Of a DNA stretch of 64,000 nucleotides, positions 44,963-54,430 are shown piece after piece (position 1 is the stretch's first letter; each line of letters begins with the position of its first letter). The position numbers and the translations under genes are program-made. Below the pieces are notes generated by a model. The model saw nothing but the letters and a program-made list of their open reading frames with translations. It was not told the DNA's origin and searched no databases. The stretch comes from Veronia nyctiphanis (lineage in GTDB: Bacteria; Pseudomonadota; Gammaproteobacteria; Enterobacterales; Vibrionaceae), in assembly GCF_004116385.1 (NCBI RefSeq), contig NZ_PEIB01000002.1, forward strand, positions 186,001 to 250,000, given 5' to 3'.

Positions 44963-46314
44963 TGGTCATGCATATCGAAAACACCGAATTGCCCGAACAG
45001 CAAAAGTTACCCGCAAGGTTGTTAAAACATCGTGCGTTAGAACACTACGTCCGTCTGTTCATTATGGTGGTGTTGGTAAATATTGTTGCTGCGCTCGACT
45101 TTGCCGTATCAGCAGATTCATTAGTCAGTAAAGACAGTGTTGCATTTATCAACAACATGGTAGTTGCTAACTTCTTTGTGACCATCATTGTTAGACAGCA
45201 ATACATCATTAATTTTCTTTTCTGGCTTGCAACCCGAGCCCCTGTGACATGGCCACTTTCCATAAGATGGCATTTGGGGAAGGTTTATCATCACGGCGGA
45301 ATGCATACCGGATCAGCCGTTTGCGGCACCATTTGGTTTGCATTACTTCTTGGCTTCATCACCATCGATTACCTCGGTGCTGACTTCCTGAGGGGAACTG
45401 AGGCTGCTGGTAAGGTGTCAGGATTGACCTTCTGGCTGGCCGTTACGATTATGGCTGCATTGCTGGTGATCATAACGATGGCATTACCTGAAGTCAGGAA
45501 GAAACATCACAACCAGTTTGAAATGGTACATCGTTTTGTGGGGTGGACCGTGCTCGGTCTTTTTTGGTGTATGACATTGTCACAAATTGCCGATGCTTCA
45601 GTCGCTATGACCGTGAAAGAAATGGTTTTGAGTCAGCCATCGATCTGGCTGTTATCAATCATGACGTTCAGCATACTCTTGCCTTGGTTGAGATTAAGAA
45701 AGGTGCCTGTTGAAATCAGCACACCCTCGTCGCATGTTGCCTTGCTGAAATTTAAGTATGGCGTGACGCCTTTTGCTGGGTCATCCATGCTATCAGCCGT
45801 TCACCATTAGTGGAGTGGCATCATTTTGCCAACGTACCTAGCCCAGATGAAGAAGCTATCGGCTCACTGTTTCCCGAGCGGGTGACTGGACAGGGAAACT
45901 CATCGACGATAAGCCAACCCACCTTTGGGTTAAGGGTATTCCTACCGCAGGTGTTGCAAACATCGAGGTGCTGTTTAAGCGCGTCGTTTATGTTGCGACT
46001 GGCAGTGGGATAGGGCCTTGTTTACCGCACTTACTGGCGAAAAACTCCCGATGAGATTGGTTTGGTCACTCGTAACCCAAGAAAAACCTACGGAGATAAG
46101 CTGGTTGATGAAATTCTCGCTGCTCAGCCAGATGCGCTGATTTGGGACACTGACGCCAAAGGCAAACCTGACATGGTTGCGCTCAGCTATCAGTCTTTGA
46201 AGACTTTTCGGCTGAGGCTGTCATATGCATTTCGAATCAAAAACTGACTCAGCAAGTTGTATATGGCATGGAAAGCCGGGGCATTCCTGCATTTGGCGCA
46301 ATCTGGACTCATAA
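44962..46314 (+). pseudogene. TmpA-like integral-membrane flavoreductase, six frameshifts
   Basis: This ~450-residue protein resembles fungal TmpA, an integral-membrane FAD/NAD(P)H oxidoreductase. Residues 1-280 are intact: about six hydrophobic segments with conserved histidines (IRWHLGKVYHHGGMHTGSAVCG, HNQFEMVHRFVGW). The C-terminal part is broken near 45806, 45855, 46043, 46058, 46195 and 46306. Rejoined it reads VEWHHFANVPSPDEE, YRLTVSRAGDWTGKL, VVYVATGSGIGPCLPHLLAK (nucleotide-binding), TRNPRKTYGD and MESRGIPAFGAIWDS, the family's usual end. Every break is one missing base. It is coupled to the adenylating-enzyme gene upstream. Confidence 0.7.
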
Positions 46315-46328
46315 GCCGGGAGAGATAT

Positions 46329-47090
46329 ATGGATATTTTATTAGAAAGGAAAGGGCGGGTAGCCATCATCGCGCTAAACAGACCAGAGAAGAACAACGCG
46401 CTAAACCGCGCTTTGAGCCAAGCACTTATTGATACTGTGAAAGTTCTTGATAGTGATGATTCTGTTGGCTGTATCGTGTTAACGGGTAATGGTAAGTTTT
46501 TTTGCTGTGGCGCGGACATCGCAGAGATGAATCAAATGACCTACGCCGATATGGTCAAAGAAGACTATTTTTCGATTTGGGATAGCTTCGCAAGAACTCG
46601 AACGCCGATCATTGCCGCAGTCAATGGCCTTGCGCTGGGCGGTGGCTGTGAACTGGCCATGATGTGTGACCTCATCTTCGTAGACAGTTCTGCGAAGTTT
46701 GGTCAACCAGAAATAAAACTGGGTGTGATCCCCGCAATCGGAGGCACGCAGCGACTGACGAAAATGGTCGGCAAAGCAAAAGCGATGGACATGGTGCTCA
46801 CGGGCGCCATGATCACTGCCGATGAGGCATATCTGTATGGTTTAGCCTCACGCGTTGTTGATGATAATGTGTTGGAAGAAGCCATTACAGTCGCAAATGA
46901 TATCGCTGCTTTCAGCAAACCTGCGGTTCAACTTGCAAAAGAGTGTGTCAAACAGGCTGACAACTTACCGATCAATGACGGCTTACTCTACGAGCGACGG
47001 GTATTTCATGGATTGTTTGCGACTAAGGATCAATCAGAGGGAATGAGGGCTTTCTTGGAAAAGAGGAAGGCAATCTTTACTCACGGCTAA
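46329..47090 (+). CDS. enoyl-CoA hydratase/isomerase (crotonase) family protein
   Basis: The 253-residue protein starts at ATG 46329 behind GGGAGAG, 14 bases after the TmpA-like stop. The crotonase core is complete: FFCCGADIAEM for the CoA-binding loop, NGLALGGGCELAMMCD and FGQPEIKLGVIPAIGGTQRL with both catalytic glutamates. It should hydrate or isomerise an enoyl-CoA-like thioester. Its place after an adenylating enzyme and a membrane oxidoreductase suggests one pathway. Confidence 0.85.
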   Translation: MDILLERKGRVAIIALNRPEKNNALNRALSQALIDTVKVLDSDDSVGCIVLTGNGKFFCCGADIAEMNQMTYADMVKEDYFSIWDSFARTRTPIIAAVNGLALGGGCELAMMCDLIFVDSSAKFGQPEIKLGVIPAIGGTQRLTKMVGKAKAMDMVLTGAMITADEAYLYGLASRVVDDNVLEEAITVANDIAAFSKPAVQLAKECVKQADNLPINDGLLYERRVFHGLFATKDQSEGMRAFLEKRKAIFTHG

Positions 47091-47100
47091 GCCGTTACTC

Positions 47101-47141
47101 AACAAAGTGGGCGTACTGATATTTCGGGCATCCACTTTGTT
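47101..47141. terminator. inverted repeat between crotonase and histidine kinase genes
   Basis: AACAAAGTGG (47101-47110) pairs with CCACTTTGTT (47132-47141) over a 21-base loop, followed by ATTGAATTCTTTT. The right arm includes the kinase stop codon. It probably ends both convergent messages. Confidence 0.5.
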
Positions 47142-48531
47142 ATTGAATTCTTTTCTGTGCCACCACTTTTTCTGCCAACGTGAATCTTGCGATATACCAC
47201 TCTGACGAGATTTCATTGTCTAACAAGCTTTGATGCAAGCTCAGAATAGCTTGAATAATTTGAATGCCAATACCGTGCGTACCGCCCTTTGGATCGGCTG
47301 AAATGATATTCTTCACAGTAAATTCGATGACGCCTTTTTTACGTATTGCAGATAGCAAAATGGTGCTGCTGTCTGGGCAGTGTCTGACCGCGTTCTCCAT
47401 CAGGTTATCGAATACGCGGCTAAGTAACTGCGGGTCACCAGTAACATGCGTATTTTTGTCGATAGAAGAAATTAACTGAACCGATTTTTTTGACAACGCC
47501 ATGCGAAAACGATCGATAACTTCGTCCATCATCCAACTCACATCGATGGTCGTCATTGATAATTCAACGTCTGATTGTGGACGCTTTTCCACTACCATTT
47601 GTTGATTAACTCGTTCATCAAGCGTACGCGCGTTTTTGTATGCCGTCTCAATCAACGAGTCGTCTTCACCATGACTAATTCGCCAGGTTTCCAAATAGCC
47701 AAGCACATTGGAAAGTGGCGTTTTTAGATCATGACGCATCTGACGCATGTGTTTCGCACGCTTGGCTTCCTGAACTTTAATCTCAATGAACTGTTGTTGT
47801 ATCAAAGACACCATGTCTTTGTACTTATCGGCAAAAGGCTGTAATTCAGGCGTGGAAATAGAAAAAGGGGGAGTGACACGAAAGCCGCTTCCTGCTGCAC
47901 GTTCAACCTCAGAAATCATCTTTTGCAAAGGTTTAATTAACTTCACGACGACAAGTTGAAACACGATATACGCGTAGGCAAATATCAGCAAAATAACCAC
48001 AAAACCAAGATAGCCAAAGGGCAGGTAATTCTCTAGATCTGATTTGGCCGCAGCGTGTTTTCGTCCGATAACAACATATAGATACCCCTCCATATATTCA
48101 TTTTCGACAAATGCTGCTGAGAAAACGCGCTTGCTGGATGGATTCCTTGGATCGTCACCCAGTATTGGTAATTCTTCGCCATTTAGAAAGGCATTTATCG
48201 GCGTTAGATCTACCTGATTTTCGACGATTGGACTTTTACCCCCAGCAGATGAGCTGACGTTTCCTTCATTATCGAGTACATAAAATTCGAAATCGGGGCC
48301 GAGTAGCATCTGGGTATGAAAAATCTCAGATAAGGATTCCTTGTTATAATCAGCGCCTTCAAATATCGGATGATCATCACGCATATGAACAGCCAACTCT
48401 TTATGAAGCATTTGCTGACTTTTGAATTCACTGTTTTGCCAAAGGTGATAAACGATAAATGTCAGACCCGTCAGAGAGATAACGAACCAGATCAGCGTTG
48501 AAATAACCAAAGTACCGCGGAAATTAATCAT
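47140..48531 (-). CDS. sensor histidine kinase
   Basis: The 463-residue protein has a membrane helix at residues ~8-28, a periplasmic sensor region of about 140 residues and a second helix (YLGFVVILLIFAYAYIVFQLVVV). The cytoplasmic kinase part contains the phosphorylated histidine in RQMRHDLKTPLSNVLGYLE and the N box FDNLMENAVRHCPDSS. The nucleotide-binding G boxes are divergent (KNIISADPKGGTHGIGIQII). It pairs with the response-regulator gene directly upstream (32-base gap). The stimulus is unknown; the neighbouring sulfite dehydrogenase genes are possible targets. Confidence 0.88.
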   Translation of the reverse strand: MINFRGTLVISTLIWFVISLTGLTFIVYHLWQNSEFKSQQMLHKELAVHMRDDHPIFEGADYNKESLSEIFHTQMLLGPDFEFYVLDNEGNVSSSAGGKSPIVENQVDLTPINAFLNGEELPILGDDPRNPSSKRVFSAAFVENEYMEGYLYVVIGRKHAAAKSDLENYLPFGYLGFVVILLIFAYAYIVFQLVVVKLIKPLQKMISEVERAAGSGFRVTPPFSISTPELQPFADKYKDMVSLIQQQFIEIKVQEAKRAKHMRQMRHDLKTPLSNVLGYLETWRISHGEDDSLIETAYKNARTLDERVNQQMVVEKRPQSDVELSMTTIDVSWMMDEVIDRFRMALSKKSVQLISSIDKNTHVTGDPQLLSRVFDNLMENAVRHCPDSSTILLSAIRKKGVIEFTVKNIISADPKGGTHGIGIQIIQAILSLHQSLLDNEISSEWYIARFTLAEKVVAQKRIQ

Positions 48532-48563
48532 CTGCTGTTAAAACCCTGCCTTCTGCAAACATC

Positions 48564-49292
48564 TCAAGCGCTGAATTTATAGCCGACACCCCAAACCGTT
48601 TGGATGAACTTGGGTTTATCCGGCGTCACTTCGAGCTTTGAGCGTAAGCGGTTTACTGTGCAGCATACAGCGTGATGGTAACCTTCAAACTGGGTCTGCC
48701 ACACTTTGTCCAACAGGGCATCTTTCGAAAAGACATGTTCAGGATTTCTTGCCATTAAATGCAGAAGTGAAAACTCAGTCGCTGTCAGCGAGATACTGAC
48801 TTCACCTCGGCAAACAGAGAAAGTAATTGGATTGATCACCAAATCATCAAACACAAGTACATCAGACTCGGATGAATTCTTCTCGGAACTGCCATCTTTG
48901 GGTTCATTGCTTTGCCATGTATCGTAAGTCATCCGGCGAAGCAGCGCGCGCATTCGAGCTTGAAATTGAACAACACTGAAAGGCTTAGTAAGGTAATCAT
49001 CAGCGCCTGATTCTAGACCATCAATAATGTCATGCTCGCTATCACGTGCTGTCAACATCATCACAGGAAGTCCGTTTTTATTCTGGCGAATCTCTGCACA
49101 AAACCTTGCACCGTCACCATCATTCAACCCCCGGTCTAATATAATCGCATCGACCTGTTGAGTCTCGAGGGCTTTGTGTCCCTCAAACATTGAGGAAACC
49201 CGAGATACGGAATGTCCCATCACTTTTAAATGCATCGTTAGCAATGATGCAATATCATCGTCGTCTTCCAGAACAAGAACATGTAACGTCAT
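48564..49292 (-). CDS. OmpR-family response regulator
   Basis: The 242-residue protein has a receiver domain with EDDDD near residue 9 and the phosphorylated aspartate in AIILDRGLNDGDG. LTARDSEHDIIDGLESGADDYLTKPF carries the conserved threonine/serine and lysine positions. The C-terminal winged helix is of OmpR type (LTATEFSLLHLMARNPEHVFSKDALLDKVWQ to VNRLRSKLEV). It is the first gene of the regulator-kinase pair. Confidence 0.92.
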   Translation of the reverse strand: MTLHVLVLEDDDDIASLLTMHLKVMGHSVSRVSSMFEGHKALETQQVDAIILDRGLNDGDGARFCAEIRQNKNGLPVMMLTARDSEHDIIDGLESGADDYLTKPFSVVQFQARMRALLRRMTYDTWQSNEPKDGSSEKNSSESDVLVFDDLVINPITFSVCRGEVSISLTATEFSLLHLMARNPEHVFSKDALLDKVWQTQFEGYHHAVCCTVNRLRSKLEVTPDKPKFIQTVWGVGYKFSA

Positions 49293-49449
49293 TTGCAGAA
49301 TCCCTTCTTTGAGCTCTTGAAGTAGAAAGATCTTGTTCAGAAAAATTTCATATTATTGTGATTTTTTTCTAACTTATTGATACTCATAGTATTTGCTTTC
49401 GAATAATGAAGAAGAGAACAAACAGAGGTGGATTTGAAGAAAGTAAAAG

Positions 49450-49471
49450 GAGGAAACACGTGTTTCCTCCA
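49450..49471 (-). terminator. 22-bp perfect palindrome terminator after the cytochrome gene
   Basis: GGAGGAAACAC (49450-49460) is followed directly by its complement GTGTTTCCTCC (49461-49471). On the reverse strand CTTTTACTTTC follows. It lies 25 bases beyond the cytochrome stop codon. Confidence 0.75.
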
Positions 49472-49495
49472 ATTGAGTACGCCATTATTCAGTCA

Positions 49496-50164
49496 CTAAC
49501 TCGTTTCTAAGCCGTAGTGTGTGGAGAGGTAGTCGAGGATTTGTTTTTCCTCAGTGTCATTCAGCGCATCCATGCCTTGCTCGTCAATCATCCATTCTAA
49601 GGTCTCAAGCCAGCTTTCTCTTGATAAGCCCTGCTGTTTAACAAGATGAAGCGAATGACAACCGCTACATTTGGCAACAACCAGTGCCATTCCAGCACCA
49701 GATTCAATGATTTTCTGACCAGAACCTAAAGATTTGACGTCAACGGAATCAATGGCCCAGTCAGTGGGTTTATCTGACAATGTCGCTAACCATGAAATAA
49801 TTGCCAGTCTGTGGCCCTCGTCAGCCACCCCGGGATAGACCATTTTTGTTCCTGGAGAGAACGTGCTCGGAGACGTGAGAAAGGAATCAAGCGTTTCCGG
49901 TGTCCATTTCATGTCGTATTCTGAGAGCCCGGTTGAGTAGTCATAATCGTCGAAGCCAGCAACCTTCCGTAAGGGTAAATTCCACAGCGGCGGGCCGATA
50001 CCTACTTTGCTGTCTGGGGTAACGGAATGGCATCCCATACAAACGGCACCATGTAACTTACCTGCTTTAACCATTTCAGGGTTGAGCGCCTGCGCATAAC
50101 CTGCCCAAGAACCAAACAATAGACATAAATGAATAAGGGAGTATCTAACGTTTTTCAATTCCAT
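49496..50164 (-). CDS. diheme cytochrome c subunit of sulfite dehydrogenase
   Basis: The 222-residue periplasmic protein has a signal peptide ending YAQA and two CxxCH heme sites: CMGCH near residue 42 and CSGCH near residue 165. The first half resembles class I cytochrome c (GPPLWNLPLRKVAG, GTKMVYPGV). It would take electrons from the molybdenum subunit encoded upstream. The start codon comes right after the upstream stop, and its ribosome binding site (GAGG) lies in the last codons of that gene. Confidence 0.85.
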   Translation of the reverse strand: MELKNVRYSLIHLCLLFGSWAGYAQALNPEMVKAGKLHGAVCMGCHSVTPDSKVGIGPPLWNLPLRKVAGFDDYDYSTGLSEYDMKWTPETLDSFLTSPSTFSPGTKMVYPGVADEGHRLAIISWLATLSDKPTDWAIDSVDVKSLGSGQKIIESGAGMALVVAKCSGCHSLHLVKQQGLSRESWLETLEWMIDEQGMDALNDTEEKQILDYLSTHYGLETS

Positions 50165-50167
50165 TGG

Positions 50168-51475
50168 TTAAACCTCTACATTCAACGCTATCCGATGCAG
50201 AGTATTATTGAGGTACCCTTTGGGATTCCATGCAATAGCAAACGGCTGACTGATACCTTGGTCATCTGTCGCTTTTGCCCACACTTCGTAGTAGCCCGAC
50301 TGAGGGAAGGAAATATCAGCACTAAAATTTTGCCACGCCGCAGGGTTTACTGCTTCTTTCAACGACGCATCCACCCAAGTAGCCCCAAAATCAATAGAGA
50401 TTTCAACCTTGGTAATCGTCCTGTCTCCAGACCATGCATGGCCTCGTACTTGGGTAGACGCTCCTTTTAATTTGGTGTTTGTTGCAGGGTAGGTGATGAG
50501 TGACTTTACGGGCATTGTCTCTATGATATCGAACGATTTTTTATCGACTTTTTCGCCCGGTGATACAGGTCTGTTAGGAACCCGATAGGCGGTACCCGTC
50601 ATCTTAGGGCCGTCATGCACTTGGTCACGCAATGTGATTTGAGTCAGCCATTTTTGAGAGCATGATCCGGGCCATCCGGGAACAACCAATCGTAATGGGG
50701 CTCCATTCATTGGGTGAAGTACTTCGCCATTCATTTCAAACGCAATGACATTCTCTGGCCCCAATGCTTTTTCGATAGGCATTCCCCGAGATATTGGCAG
50801 TTTTCCTTCTTTTCCAGACAAGTGTTTATCTGCACTAAAGTGAGCAGTGTATATGGCTTCTTTTTTTACCCCTGCTGCCTTTAAGACATCGGCAAGCCTC
50901 ACTCCTTTCCAGTTAGCGCAACCAACAGCCCCGTATGTCCATTGATTGCCTTTAGCTTTGGGTTCAAAGAACGCACGACCATTCCCGCCACATTCAATAA
51001 CCAGTGCTTGCTCGACCACCTCAAACTGAGATTTTAAGTCCTCAATAGTAAGAGACAGTGGTTTATCGACGAATCCATCTATTGTTAGCGTCCAATTCTC
51101 AGGACTAACATTTGAAGGAGGTATGCCGTTGTTACGAATAAAATGCCTATCTGTGGGCGTGATAGCGTCATCTAACAAATGGGGAGGTGTTTCGGCATTA
51201 AGTGGACGGTCATTAAGGATCGTCAAGCCATCTTTACCTGAAATCACGATGTCATCGAGCCCGTCAGCAAACGCAACAGGCACCATTCCAGCAGGCATGT
51301 TGCGATGAAAAGGGATTGCACCGCCCAAAACCGCCGCCATCGTCGCGAGGCCGGCACCTTTTAAAAAGCCCCTTCGATTCGGGTAACTCTCCCTTCCAAA
51401 CACTAATTTGTCAGCTGAAACGGGATCTTCATTATACAGCTGATGTATTCCTTTTTTATCGACATTATCCGACAT
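50168..51475 (-). CDS. periplasmic sulfite dehydrogenase, molybdopterin subunit
   Basis: This SUOX-family enzyme oxidises sulfite to sulfate. The ATG at 51475, after GAGG, gives a Tat signal (NRRGFLKGAGLATMAAVLGG) for export with the cofactor in place. The molybdenum-binding cysteine is in ALVIECGGNGRAFF. Other family motifs are TYGAVGCANWKGVRLADVLKAAG, NGAPLRLVVPGWPGSCSQKWLTQI and the C-terminal immunoglobulin-like domain (VRGHAWSGDRTITKVEISIDFGATW). It forms a two-gene operon with the diheme cytochrome, a SorAB-like arrangement. Confidence 0.88.
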   Translation of the reverse strand: MSDNVDKKGIHQLYNEDPVSADKLVFGRESYPNRRGFLKGAGLATMAAVLGGAIPFHRNMPAGMVPVAFADGLDDIVISGKDGLTILNDRPLNAETPPHLLDDAITPTDRHFIRNNGIPPSNVSPENWTLTIDGFVDKPLSLTIEDLKSQFEVVEQALVIECGGNGRAFFEPKAKGNQWTYGAVGCANWKGVRLADVLKAAGVKKEAIYTAHFSADKHLSGKEGKLPISRGMPIEKALGPENVIAFEMNGEVLHPMNGAPLRLVVPGWPGSCSQKWLTQITLRDQVHDGPKMTGTAYRVPNRPVSPGEKVDKKSFDIIETMPVKSLITYPATNTKLKGASTQVRGHAWSGDRTITKVEISIDFGATWVDASLKEAVNPAAWQNFSADISFPQSGYYEVWAKATDDQGISQPFAIAWNPKGYLNNTLHRIALNVEV

Positions 51476-51748
51476 AATATTGGCCTCTAGCAAAGTGACG
51501 CTGTGTAGTTATTTATAGCCAGTATGCACAATCAACGTATTTATCGACGATTCAAAAAAGAGAATATTAAATAAGCGTAAGTATATGAGTTACAATTAAA
51601 ATATTTGTTAAGTGTTAATTAAGGCGAGTTTAAATATGTCTAAATATATAGCTTTAAAAATAAGAGTATACTAGAGGGTTTGTGTAAAAAAACACAAAGA
51701 GAAAATAATAAAAAGGCAATCAATGACAGACCGCCTCTTGTGGGAGTT

Positions 51749-52196
51749 TTAATGTTTATGTTCAGGATAAAAGCCGCTGATTGCCTCAATCGCCGCGGTA
51801 AGTTCATCAGCGTATTTTCCATCTGCGTTTTGCTTCGCTTTCATTGCTGAAACGATTACTGCATGGTGTTTAACTAATCGCTCGTTGTAGTCTTTTGCAG
51901 AAGCTTTTACACGCTGTGTCAGGAAGTAATCACTGATGGTTTCGATAACATTCTGTGCATGACTTTCTTTATTCATTACCCACCTGACCAACTGGTTTTT
52001 TGATTGTGGGTCAGTTTTTGCCGAGAGCTCAGCGATGAGGCCTGTTGCTTTTTTTCACTGTTTTCGCATCCTGTAACATCTCTTTTACCTTGGCATGGTC
52101 GTCGTATATACCGCAAGGTATCTGGCAATGTGCAGCTGTATTAAAAGACACGAAAAGGAGTACAAACAGTGAGAGTAGTGAGGAAAGCATCTTCAT
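51749..52196 (-). pseudogene. sodN: nickel superoxide dismutase with Sec signal, one extra base
   Basis: Ni-SOD converts superoxide using nickel bound by the N-terminal hook HCxxPCxxY. The ATG at 52196, behind AGGAG, gives the signal peptide MLSSLLSLFVLLFVSFNTAA, and the mature protein then begins exactly HCQIPCGIYDD. It continues VKEMLQDAKTVKK, and in the next frame ATGLIAELSAKTDPQSKNQLVRWVMNKESHAQNVIETISDYFLTQRVK, to FYPEHKH. The break is a run of seven A (52049-52055) where six would keep the frame. Sec cleavage would expose the essential histidine without the usual dedicated protease and place the enzyme in the periplasm. Confidence 0.85.
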
Positions 52197-52758
52197 GATA
52201 AAACTCCTAAATGGTTTGAATGCCGAGGATGGGTTAAGGAGTCTACAAGTTAGCAACGGGTAACATACGTCTTATTGCTGAGTGAAACGGTCACTTGTAT
52301 GAGTGCAAAACTATGAATTTTCATCATTTTAAACGTAAAGAGTGCTTCTTAATTGGTTATCCAAACAGTGTCGTGAGTATGCAGTTAGTATATTGATGCG
52401 ATTTCGAGCGTTATCGTTAAAGTAATCACTTTTTTATCGGCTCAACACTGGGCGATTTCGTGAAGATGACCTTTTTGAGTGATCCAATACTCGGCAATTA
52501 TGATACGCCAGAATGTTGAAATAATGACCTCGCAAATCCCTCGTAGTTGACGGCTACAGACAGCCAATCAAATGACAAGGCTCAATCAGCGACCTTCAAA
52601 AAACATGCACTTTGTTTTGATAACATGACGCTTATCTCACCCAGCCACATTTCTGTTGGATAAACCTGTAGGCCACGCAATGCTTGGCGCGCTTTTTGCG
52701 ATATCATCCGCCGAGACTTAATTTTGGCGCGCTGTTGCCGCATACAGGACAAAATAAA
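52197..52758. other. intergenic region with no recognised gene
   Basis: About 560 bases separate sodN from the divergent lipoprotein gene. Open frames on both strands are short and show no family signal. Promoters for both genes should lie here, but I cannot place them reliably. Confidence 0.5.
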
Positions 52759-54248
52759 ATGAAAAAGATACAAATGTTGCCGCTAGCGGCAATGATCTCC
52801 GGGCTACTGGTTGGTTGTGGCGGCGGAAGCAGCAGTGGAGGCGGTGGCAATAGTACACCTTCGACTCCGAAATATACTTGGCAAATATTGAGCCTGAACT
52901 CGGTGGAAAGAAGCTCGGTTGGCAATGGTTGTTCGATTATTGCTCAGGATAAGTTTGACGCTACTGGCACAAAAGTTATTGCGGCTTATAAGGCCACTGC
53001 TAATTTTAATATTTTGTTCCATGACAAGAACGGTGTGATTACAAAGAGAAATCAAGCGGATGCCAATGGCCGTTTCGTCATTAATAGTGCCGATGTTCCC
53101 AATGGTGGCTATGTCTCCTTAGAAGAAATTGATGGCTCTATTCAGGGCACACAAGATGTTTACATGTTCACTGTAGCGAAAGACTTACTTTCAAACATGA
53201 CATTGAATGTTCGCCAGCACTCTTCGACATATTCTTGCTACAAAGGTGAGCAGTCACCACAAGTTGCCGTAAACCCAAATGCTGCGGTAAAAGTTGATCA
53301 GGTAGACGCAAATACACGCTATTACCAGAGTAGTTATATCGACAACTCTACCAACGGAAAAACAGTAGGAGCTGGTATCCCAGTCAACTCAGAACTTCCA
53401 TCGTCAAACAATGTGCTAGTGACTTTATTTGATGCTTATAGCGGCGGAGAAACAAGAGATTTGAGCCGTTATGTGGTTATGGATTCTAGTTATGTTTACA
53501 ATTCAGCTCAGGGCAACGGCAGCAAAAGTGGGGTGCCAACGGATCAGAATCTATTAAAATTTGGCTTCACCGCTACTGGCTTAACGTTAAATAGCGGAAG
53601 CAAAATTGATGTAGAAATAGATAACGAAATCTACACCTGGCAGCCCATCTACGAATCAGGACAAACCTACAGCGTTGTTGACGGTAGTTCGGATATTGAT
53701 AAATGGTCGTTTGATATTGAGGCAACGACTGATACAAACTCTGGAAACTGGAGCGCTAAAATCTATGCGCCTGTCGATAAAAATGGTACCTCAGTCGTTT
53801 TACCGACCCTGAACCCATTCACCGCATCTATTACAACCTCTGGATGCAGTGCTGACTATTGTTTAAGTGCGGATGGGTATTCAGCTTCAGACTTTCAGCT
53901 TCAAAGAACACATCTAAGGTCGTCGAACAACAATACCCGCAATTTCTATCAAACGATTTTTGCTTCACCAAATAAAGATCAGGTGTTGATGAAAAGTACT
54001 GACGAAGTGCTAAATATAGACAATAGCAAGGATCGCTTGGAAGTCTCGCTCGCGCAGCTAGACACAAGAAAAGCATCGCAGGTGAAGCAATTCTTTGCGC
54101 ATAATATCAACCTCAGTTTCTGATCTCCTCAAGCAATGACAAATACAATGATGTAAATGGCTTGCTCTCTATGCCGTCGGATGACAAATCGAGAAGAATC
54201 GACATAATGGGTAGTGAAGTGCAATTTTATCAACAAGGCGTCAACTAA
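52759..54248 (+). pseudogene. large lipoprotein of unknown function, probable frameshift near the end
   Basis: The product starts with a lipoprotein signal (LPLAAMISGLLVGCGGGSSSGGGG), followed by a glycine/serine linker and a beta-rich exterior domain of about 450 residues with several cysteines. I do not recognise a family. The frame stops at 54123 after NINLSF. The next frame stays open without a break to 54248 with protein-like content (LISSSNDKYNDVNGLLSMPSDDKSRRIDIMGSEVQFYQQGVN), so one base is probably missing near 54119. A strong terminator lies just beyond that longer end, which supports it. Confidence 0.65.
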
Positions 54249-54295
54249 CCAATAACGTGCCGTTGAAGCGAATCAATGCCACTTTTGATTACCAG

Positions 54296-54324
54296 AAAGC
54301 CCCGATAAACGGGGCTTTTTTTGC
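54296..54324 (+). terminator. intrinsic terminator after the lipoprotein gene
   Basis: AAAGCCCC (54296-54303), loop GATAAAC, GGGGCTTT (54311-54318) is followed by a run of T. Confidence 0.92.
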
Positions 54325-54430
54325 ATTTTCAGTCAATAGAATTAAGAGTAGCGCTAACGTGCACTGATAAAAAAGGGGGGAGTGCGCCCCCCAACATGAA
54401 CTACCAACGTAGAGCAACTGGTTATCGGTT

